Origin: Podochytrium sp. JEL0797
Lineage: Eukaryota > Chytridiomycota > Chytridiomycetes > Chytridiales > Chytriomycetaceae
DNA length: 14,056 bases
NCBI GenBank assembly: GCA_027596195.1
Contig: JADGJG010000695.1
Coordinates: 1 to 14,056, forward strand
Direction of reading: 5' to 3'
The stretch's first letter is position 1, and the number at the start of each line of letters is the position of its first letter. Both the position numbers and the translations under genes were made by a program. The notes under the pieces are model-generated. The model was not told the origin of the DNA, did no database searches, and saw nothing but the letters and a program-made list of their open reading frames with translations. Positions 8,239 through 14,056 of this stretch are shown here, piece after piece.

Positions 8239-10379
8239 TTAAACATGATGTTTCACACAGTCCACACCCTGCACCCCAACCCACTCACAAACACAAAACT
8301 CCGCCGCCGTCATCCTCAACTTGGGGTCCTTAAACAACAACATCCCCACCGCCCTCTTCCCCGCCTCACTCATCCCCTCCCACCCAGTCCCAGGCGCCAC
8401 AATGTCCCGCGAATGCCGCACATCCTCCAACAACGGTTGCCGATGCAACAACATGTGAAGGGAATAGTATCCGAGTCCGTAGCAGTCGCTCGCGGTTGTG
8501 AATCGCGCACCGTCAATGATTTCGGGGGCAATGTGGGCCGGGGTTTCGGGAAAGGGGGCGGCGAGACGGCCCGAGTTTTTGGTGTAGTTGGCGATGCCAA
8601 AGTCGGCGAGGACGGGGATTTGTTCGAGTTCGCGGAGGGTTTCGTGGCCTGTGATGGAGCGGCGGAGGAAAATGTTGGCGGGGCGAACGTCCTAATGGGT
8701 TTTTTGGTTGTTGAGGATTTACGGGATCAAAAAACCGAACTTAAAAACTCTCTTACCCGATGCAAAATCTGCCGCTTGTGCAAATATCGCAACGCGTCCG
8801 CAATCGGCGCAATCAACCGAACAGCCCTGTCCTCTTTAATACCCCGAAACACTCCTTCAACCGCCGCATCACCACCATTCATCACATCAAACACTTGATA
8901 CACCGTGTGCATGCTCTCCCATGAGTCAATCAGTCGGATGATATTGGGGTGCGGGAGACACAGGCGCAAGATTTCGACTTCGCGGCGGAATGATTCGCGC
9001 ACATGGCAGTCCACGTGGGATTGGGCAGTTGGGATGGATTTGAGGGCGCGGAGGGAGGAAGTAGGGAGGTGGACGCGGAGGGACACGGTTCCTTGGGCGC
9101 CGGCGCCTAAAAAATTCGAAAGGGTGGATTCGTATGGTTAGAAATTGGTTCGTGTTTGAGTCACTTTGTATGGGTGTGTTCGCATCGTAACGCCACTCAT
9201 TCCGCCATATCACGAAACGACACATTGTGTTCAGGAAGTGCTCGCTTCGCTCCGCTCACGCGTTCACTTTTCTCACTCTTTCGACACTTTTTTGTGTTAA
9301 ATAGCAGCCTGCATCGCACTCGTCCATCTGCGCTTGTCTCGAATCAACCCAACCGCGGTCATCATCCTCACCAAGAATCTTGATAAACTTGTACTCCTTG
9401 AGTTTCCGATAACTCTCCCTCTCGACATCATCCCTGGAATCCGAATCGACGCTGTTTGTATCACTGTTCGCGGCCGAATTCGCGTGCGCCTGTTGAGTGA
9501 CGTGTTTGGGCATGGCATGGGCAATATGCTTCGTGTGTAAATGGTGCTTTGGTGTGCCCGCTTGAGATGATTCGGTATGTTGAGCGGACGAGTCCGTGTC
9601 TGTGCCGATGGAGGAATGTGTCCCAGCGGCAAAGGTGTGAGGCGGGGGTCCAGAGGGTGGTAGGTAGTCTGGAGAGGTGGTGAGAGGATAGTGTGGGGAA
9701 TTCATTTCTTCGTGGCTCGATTGGGAGGGGTGAGGGGAGACGTCTTGGGATGAAGATTTTTTGTTGAGTTTGTGAGTGAGCTGGAATGATGCAAGGTTAG
9801 AGAGACGGGTGATAGGAGAGCCATGGAAATAGACGCACGCACCTTCTTGACATCGTCCTTGAGTTTGAAAAACACGTCGAGGACATGGTGTGATTTTGCC
9901 GAGTGGTGCGGATCAGCGTCGTGGTGGTCGCTGAGGGCCGAGGGTGGGCGCATTGGGGCGTCCTGTGAGTCAGCCTCGAGGGAGTGTGCGTGGTGTGCGA
10001 GGTGCAAGCGCTTCTGCACGACGGTCCACAGGGTCTCAGCGGGGCGTTCGACGTGGGCGACGGCGTCGTGGTTTTCGTGGTGCGCCGAGTGCGGGTCGTC
10101 GTCGGCGCTGCTGTGGCGCCGTGTCGGCGTGGCGGTGTCGGTGTTGTTGGTGGTGGTGGTGTTGGTGTTGTTGGTGGTGTCGGAGTGACGAGTGTCCGTG
10201 TCGCTGCCGAGTGGCGGCGGTGCCAAAGTGGCGCGCGAGGCGTCGCCCGTCGCGTCGCTGCGTCGCGCAACAACTGCCCGCAGTGCACCACCGGGCTTGA
10301 ATGGACGCACGAGCGACGCCATCGAGGCCGACGCTGACAGCGACCGAGTGCTGCCGTTGCCTTCGTGAGCGTGACTCAT
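8239..10379 (-). CDS. Serine/threonine-type protein kinase with low-complexity N-terminal region
   Basis: Exons on the minus strand are 10379-9843, 9780-9372, 9106-8757 and 8691-8239, totalling 1749 nt and 582 residues, with all junctions in phase. Residues 1-300 are low complexity (Thr/Asn/Asp, His and Ser/Pro-rich) with no recognised domain. The kinase domain spans about 310-570. It has the glycine loop GAGAQGTV (316-323, split across the second intron), ATP lysine K338 (ALK), helix-C Glu358, the catalytic loop HRDVRPAN (431-438), DFG 462-464, APE 487-489 and helix-F Asp501 (DCYGLG). This set suggests an active kinase, loosely CAMK-like. Arg435 replaces the usual catalytic-loop Lys, and the segment between the catalytic loop and DFG is about ten residues longer than usual. 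The second intron (9107-9371, 265 nt) is far longer than any other here. Substrate and pathway are unknown. Confidence 0.92.
10135..10187 (-). repeat. ACC/AAC trinucleotide repeat encoding a Thr/Asn run
   Basis: On the coding (minus) strand this is a run of ACC, AAC and related codons in the kinase's first exon, giving a Thr/Asn stretch (TNNTNTTTTNNTDTAT). It lies in the unstructured N-terminal region and probably varies in length between strains. Confidence 0.8.
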
Positions 10380-10532
10380 TTTTTAAGAGATCTTTCTGAA
10401 GTCACAAACAAAAAGAGCCAAGCAAAGCAATCCATGACTCACGCCCCCTGTTCGGCGTTGATCGTAATAAAAAAAAACGCGTCTTCTGACTCAAGCCTTC
10501 GCCCCCACTATTCCCAAAAACGCGTCTGAAAT
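10380..10532 (-). promoter_or_regulatory. Kinase upstream region with two ACGCGT (MCB-like) sites
   Basis: The 153-bp gap between the glycosyltransferase stop and the kinase ATG holds ACGCGT at 10477-10482 and 10520-10525, in near-identical AAAAACGCGTCT contexts. In yeasts ACGCGT is the binding site of the MBF cell-cycle factor. The hexamer also occurs several times elsewhere in this CpG-containing window, so a regulatory role is only a suggestion. Confidence 0.25.
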
Positions 10533-11678
10533 TTAATCCTTTGTCACCAAAATAAAAGATCCAGCCGGCATAAACTCGGCCACCTCGAGACACCCTTCAG
10601 GGGTCCCCTCCGTCTCGCCACCACCCTCCTTGCACCACGTGCATGTGTGAATATGATTCGCCCAACACCCAACACACGTGTCACGATCCCCTGCCGCCCC
10701 TTCCACCACCGCATTCGGCAACTGGACCAGCTTTGACTCCCCCTCCCTCTCCCCACCACACTTCCTCTCATACCTCCGCACCGTCTGTCCCACAATCGTG
10801 GGCCCCGCAAACACCATCGGCCCAATCCTCCGCGCACGTCTCCTCCCCATAGCGTGAATCGTATCCACAACCTCCGTCAACAAGAACGCGAAAAATGGAT
10901 GCCCCGGCGCACTCGACGCGTACATTCCGCAAAGGGCATACTCTTGATCCACAAACGCTTCCCACGCCATCACAGCCGTGTTCCCCTCCAACAGCGGACG
11001 CCAGCTTTTCCCCCTCCGAACATCCACGTCCATGTAAAGCCCGCCGTAATACCACATGAGCATGATTCGAAACAGGTCGCTCCGCTTGACCCCAGCGTAT
11101 TGAAGCTCTTCATCGAGAACGGAAGGGTTAGTGAATTCGTCGGGGAGCGCGATCCACGACCAAACCGTGTAGGCTTTCGTGCCCATGAACCGTTGGCGCA
11201 CCCACGCGTCCATGGCCGCGTTGTCGTAAAACACGGTACGGGTTCTGTCGTTGGGGTCTTGTTCCCACATACTGTTGTTGTTGCTCTGACCGTGATGGTG
11301 CCAGGAAAGCATTTCGGGGGCTTTGGACGCGTGGACGCAGGTTGTTTTCCAGGTTTGGTGCAGGTGCAGGATCGAAGGGTTGTCAAAGATTTCTGCGTCG
11401 AGTGCAGAGGAGGGGTGGAACGGGGTTGTGGTGGTGTTGAGGAACTGCGGAATCGAGAGAGATGAAGAACCGGAGGTTGTGTTGGATGCACGAGAATGTC
11501 CCATGTGTCGGGGGTGTGTGAATTCAGAGTCTTCGAGTCGGCGGTCGAGCCAGCGGCATTCGAATTTGTTGGGCGGTGGAGTGTAGATGGCGGCGTAATA
11601 AAGAAATGCCGTTGATAATATGAGAAGCAGGAGGTGAGGGAGGTAAATGAATTTGCGGATCAGGTGGCGGGCCTTCAT
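10533..11678 (-). CDS. GT32-type (DXD) glycosyltransferase, type II membrane protein
   Basis: The protein has 381 residues in one exon. It should transfer a sugar, by family probably mannose or another hexose, from a nucleotide-sugar to glycoprotein or glycolipid acceptors in the Golgi lumen. A short basic tail (MKARHLIRK) and one hydrophobic anchor (about 9-32) are typical of a type II Golgi enzyme. The GT32 signature is clear: LHLHQTWK (104-111), SDLFRIMLMWYYGGLYMDVDV (200-220) with DXD at 217-219, and APGHPFF near 258. The late NHIHTCTW motif (341-348) resembles the family's terminal His...SW motif. It lies among four Cys (335, 338, 346, 349), possibly disulfide-bonded. NTT and NNS sequons in the stem fit secretion. 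The ATG at 11676-11678 is chosen because the frame continues upstream only to a TTG. The exact sugar cannot be told. Confidence 0.9.
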   Translation of the reverse strand: MKARHLIRKFIYLPHLLLLILSTAFLYYAAIYTPPPNKFECRWLDRRLEDSEFTHPRHMGHSRASNTTSGSSSLSIPQFLNTTTTPFHPSSALDAEIFDNPSILHLHQTWKTTCVHASKAPEMLSWHHHGQSNNNSMWEQDPNDRTRTVFYDNAAMDAWVRQRFMGTKAYTVWSWIALPDEFTNPSVLDEELQYAGVKRSDLFRIMLMWYYGGLYMDVDVRRGKSWRPLLEGNTAVMAWEAFVDQEYALCGMYASSAPGHPFFAFLLTEVVDTIHAMGRRRARRIGPMVFAGPTIVGQTVRRYERKCGGEREGESKLVQLPNAVVEGAAGDRDTCVGCWANHIHTCTWCKEGGGETEGTPEGCLEVAEFMPAGSFILVTKD

Positions 11679-11865
11679 GAAATTTGACAGGTTTTTTTGT
11701 CCGCTCTCGGCAGCTGTCAAACTTTTGATTTTTGTTATTTATTTAATGTGTGTGTGGGAACCGTGTGATGCTTGATATAAAGATGAAATGTTGGGTTTCT
11801 TGGCAATTGCTTCCCTTTTTTGCTGCATTCCTTCGAACTGGTGGCAAAAACTTGATTAAAAAAAG
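11679..11865. promoter_or_regulatory. Divergent promoter region between GT32 and M28 genes
   Basis: 187 bp separate the two start codons, which point away from each other, so the promoters must share this space. An exact 8-bp inverted repeat, TTTGACAG (11683-11690) and CTGTCAAA (11714-11721), surrounds a 23-bp spacer close to the glycosyltransferase start. The right arm overlaps a CAGCTG palindrome at 11711-11716. A/T-rich TATTTATTTAA lies at 11735-11745. The binding factor, if any, is unknown. Confidence 0.4.
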
Positions 11866-13843
11866 ATGGCAGAACCCAGGGAGGGATCAACTTCCGAGAT
11901 CGCCCCCGCGACCCCCACCATTCCAGAGCTCCTGCGTCTCGCATTCGTTCTTCTGATCGCTGCCATCGTGGGACTCACCGTGTTTGGCTTTCGCGCCACT
12001 CGCCCCGCCGTACCCGCCCTTGACTTTCCAACCGCCATGGCCACCAACGACTTCCCAGGTCTTGATGCGTACTCTCAGCTGCAAAATATTGCTCAGATCC
12101 CGCATCCAATGTATTCTGCGGAGAACATCCGCATCTACAATTTCTTGGTCGCCACAGTCAACGCATACCGAAGCAACTCCTCTGTTCCCATGAGCGTTAT
12201 CGAACTCGGTGGAGGTTCCCAATTCTCCGCCAATAACGCCATCCAACAACTCATGGTTTTCTTCCCCGGAACGACCAGCTCGACCGTTCTCGTGTCGGCT
12301 CACTTTGACTCGGTTCCCGCCAGCCCAGGCGCTTCGGACGACGGTGCCGCCATCACTGTCATGCTTCAGATTGCTCGCATTATGTCCATGGCTAGCGTGA
12401 CGCCTCGAAACTCGCTGCTGTTGTTTTTCAATAATGGTGAGGAGATGGGGTTGCAGGGATCATCGTTTCTCCTTCAATCTGCGAAATACGCGTCGTATAT
12501 TTCGAATACCAAAGTGTTTGTCAATCTAGAAGGTATTTCTATCGCGTTGTGGTTTTTGCGTGTCTGGCGAACTGATTCGGACCTGTGTTTCAGGTGGCGG
12601 TGCTGGAGGGAAACCGATCCTGTTCCGAACGACAACGGCCGCATTAGCCCAGGCATGGGCCAACTTGCCTTACCCACACATGAATTCATTTGGTGGAGAC
12701 ATTCTCGGTGCTCTCGGGAGCTTCACCGATTACCAAAATTACTACGCGGCCGGAATCCCCGGCTTCGACGTTGCCTATTATGAAAACCGCCGATTCTACC
12801 ATACTAGTCAGGACACACTGGACAACATCAGTCCCACCGATGTCCAGTACATGGGAAACAACGTTCTGGCACTCACAAGAACGCTGCTCAACGCGACTTG
12901 GATTGACGACCTCGAAATCGAGGCTGCCAAAGTGGCCTTCTTTGATTACTTTGGTGGATACTGGCCTGTTGTGATTTCGTTTGAGTTTCGAATGACTCTG
13001 TTGGCCGTTCTTGCTGTTGGACTCGTTGCTTCCGTCGCGTTTGGAGTCGTGTTTTACAAACGGCACAGCTTTCCCTCCAACGACCTCGAAGCAATACCGA
13101 GAGGAAACCAAGTCCAATCAACGCCGAAACTTGACCGCTTCAAAAAGAGTATTGCAACACATGTCACATCCTCTGTCTTGGTGTACTTCTTTTCGCTCTG
13201 CTGGTCGCTCGCATTTTGCGCCCTTGTCTGTGGAGTCAGTTTTGCAACTCCAAATTCCTCAAAGACCTTCTGGACCATCATCCCACTCCTCTTTATCGGC
13301 TGCATTGCGGGGGGGTACCACGCCAGCAGACCATGGAGCCGCCAACTTTACTCACATGACAATCGCACAACGTTTGTTCAAGACACGCAGGGACAACTCC
13401 TTGCCGGGGTGGTTCTCGGCACACTCATTGCCGCTGTGTTTACGGCAGGAAACTGGCCGCTCATGTATATTCTCGCCATCGGTGCCCTCGCGCGACTCGT
13501 GTGCGTGGCTGCACTCAATATTCGATCACCCCGTCAAAACGCACCCATCGCGTTCAAAATGGCTCCGAATACGTCCGTTCTCGTGTTTGGAACGATTTTG
13601 GTGATTGCTTCCGTGTATCCGTTGTTGATGCTAGCTGATTTCGTGGTTATCATTTCGAGAATGACTGTGGGGAATTTGTACATGGTGCTCCTGTTTGTGC
13701 TCATGAGTTTTCCGTTGGGTGGGGCCATGATGAGTGTGATGGTGCATGTGCGGACGGAGGGGGCGAGGAAGTTGGTTTGGAGGGGGTGTGTGGGGTTGGT
13801 GGGTGCGTTTTCGGTGTGGATGGTTGTGGGGATGTTTGTTTGA
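11866..13843 (+). CDS. M28-family zinc metallopeptidase, multi-pass membrane protein (ERMP1/Pff1-like)
   Basis: Exons are 11866-12532 and 12594-13843, joined across a 61-nt intron (GTATTT to TTTCAG) in phase, giving 638 residues. The enzyme is expected to hydrolyse peptides with two zinc ions in the lumen of the vacuole or ER. One membrane anchor (about 22-42) precedes the catalytic domain (about 60-330). Zinc and catalytic residues are all present: His146 and Asp148 (SAHFDS), the Asp158/159 pair (GASDDG), Glu192 and Glu193 (NNGEEMG), Glu222 in NLEGGGAGG (the Gly codon after it is split by the intron), and His292 (FYHTSQDT). About eight further membrane helices follow from residue 353 to the end, giving nine in all. 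Characterised ERMP1 and Pff1 proteins are, as I recall, near 900-980 residues with a luminal tail that is absent here. ATG at 11866 is the first in-frame start. The last 180 bases of the gene are strikingly G/T-rich. Confidence 0.95.
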
Positions 13844-13878
13844 TGATTAGACAGCAAAGTATCGTTTTTTAATCTCAT

Positions 13879-13884
13879 TTTATT
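13879..13884 (-). terminator. AATAAA polyadenylation signal of the second CCC1-like gene
   Basis: On the minus strand AATAAA lies 34 nt beyond the TAG stop of the right-edge transporter gene. The M28 gene ends at 13843 on the other strand, so two convergent genes share a 74-bp gap and their 3' UTRs probably overlap. Confidence 0.45.
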
Positions 13885-13917
13885 GACATCAAAGGGTCCC
13901 CGTAACTCCAACCCCCC

Positions 13918-14056
13918 CTAAGGCTGCGGCATGGCCTTTGCAATACCATAAGCTGCACCACCCGCACACGCGCCAACAAACATCATTTCAATAGCAGACC
14001 GAATCGGAGTATTCACCCCAATGAGAATCGCCTTCACATATCCAAACACGAGCAAC
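13918..14056 (-). CDS. CCC1: Second CCC1/VIT1-family transporter, 3' end only
   Basis: This is the last 45 codons plus a TAG stop (13918-13920) of a paralog of the gene at 7156-7956; the rest lies beyond the window. The visible part covers the end of helix 4 and all of helix 5 (TPIRSAIEMMFVGACAGG, then AYGIAKAMPQP). It matches the first copy at 131 of 136 bases, with one residue change (Val for Ala before FGYVKA). The frame is intact in the visible part, so it looks functional. Role as for the first copy. Confidence 0.93.
   Translation of the reverse strand, partial: LLVFGYVKAILIGVNTPIRSAIEMMFVGACAGGAAYGIAKAMPQP
13921..14056 (-). repeat. Duplicated segment, copy B (3' end of CCC1-like gene)
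   Basis: Partner of 7159-7294, in the same orientation about 6.8 kb away, with 131 of 136 bases identical. The flanks beyond the stop codon show no similarity (a G/C-rich run here versus an A/T-rich flank in copy A). Confidence 0.95.

Noticed and set aside
9352..9371. ATGATGA box near the 5' end of the 265-nt intron, suggesting a C/D snoRNA
   Set aside because: It lies a few bases from the splice donor, leaving no stem, and the nearest CTGA is about 130 nt away with no paired ends, so chance is more likely.
9944..10300. Arg/Cys/Trp-rich open frames on the plus strand opposite the kinase N-terminus
   Set aside because: They are antisense to the ACC/AAC-rich first exon of the kinase; the composition simply reflects that repeat and there is no recognisable domain.
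11679..11720. N-terminal extension of the GT32 protein to a TTG codon
   Set aside because: The ATG at 11676-11678 gives a textbook type II membrane N-terminus; the upstream part would add an unneeded tail without an ATG.

Overview
The window looks like a compact stretch of fungal chromosome, probably from an early-diverging (chytrid-like) lineage. Introns are short (49-69 nt, with one outlier of 265 nt) and have GT..AG borders, often with a GTRNGT-type donor and a pyrimidine-rich acceptor. Intergenic gaps are tens to a few hundred bases. The gene families are eukaryotic: a V-ATPase subunit d relic, a CCC1/VIT1 iron transporter, an M28 membrane peptidase, a GT32 glycosyltransferase, and an amino-acid permease with a C-terminal cytosolic domain that I associate with chytrid permeases. 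The chytrid placement is inference from family recognition, not from a search.

Layout from left to right. (1) 181-3895 (+): a large protein with VIT-like, vWA-like, FG-rich, poly-Gln and ZZ zinc-finger segments. (2) 3938-6516 (+): an APC-type amino-acid transporter in six exons. It starts 42 bp after gene 1, and its last four small exons encode a cytosolic domain. (3) 6608 to about 7100 (-): a frameshifted, internally deleted relic of the V-ATPase subunit d (VMA6) gene that still has its last exon and an AATAAA signal. (4) 7156-7956 (-): an intact CCC1/VIT1-type vacuolar iron/manganese transporter. (5) 8239-10379 (-): a four-exon protein kinase with a long low-complexity N-terminus. (6) 10533-11678 (-): a type II membrane GT32 (DXD) glycosyltransferase. 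(7) 11866-13843 (+): an M28 zinc metallopeptidase with nine likely membrane segments, divergent from (6) over a 187-bp promoter region. (8) 13918-14056 (-): the 3' end of a second CCC1/VIT1 gene. It matches copy (4) at 131 of 136 coding bases and then differs completely right at the stop codon.

The genes do not form an operon or an obvious gene cluster. Several are plausibly vacuolar or endomembrane proteins: the iron transporter exchanges metal for protons, the V-ATPase supplies those protons, M28 membrane peptidases sit in the vacuole or ER, and GT32 enzymes sit in the Golgi. No transposon, CRISPR array, tRNA or rRNA was seen. The points most worth a second look are the duplicated iron transporter beside the broken VMA6 gene, the FG/poly-Q/ZZ architecture of gene 1, the C-terminal domain on the permease, and a C-rich to G-rich coding-strand switch inside nearly every gene or long exon.
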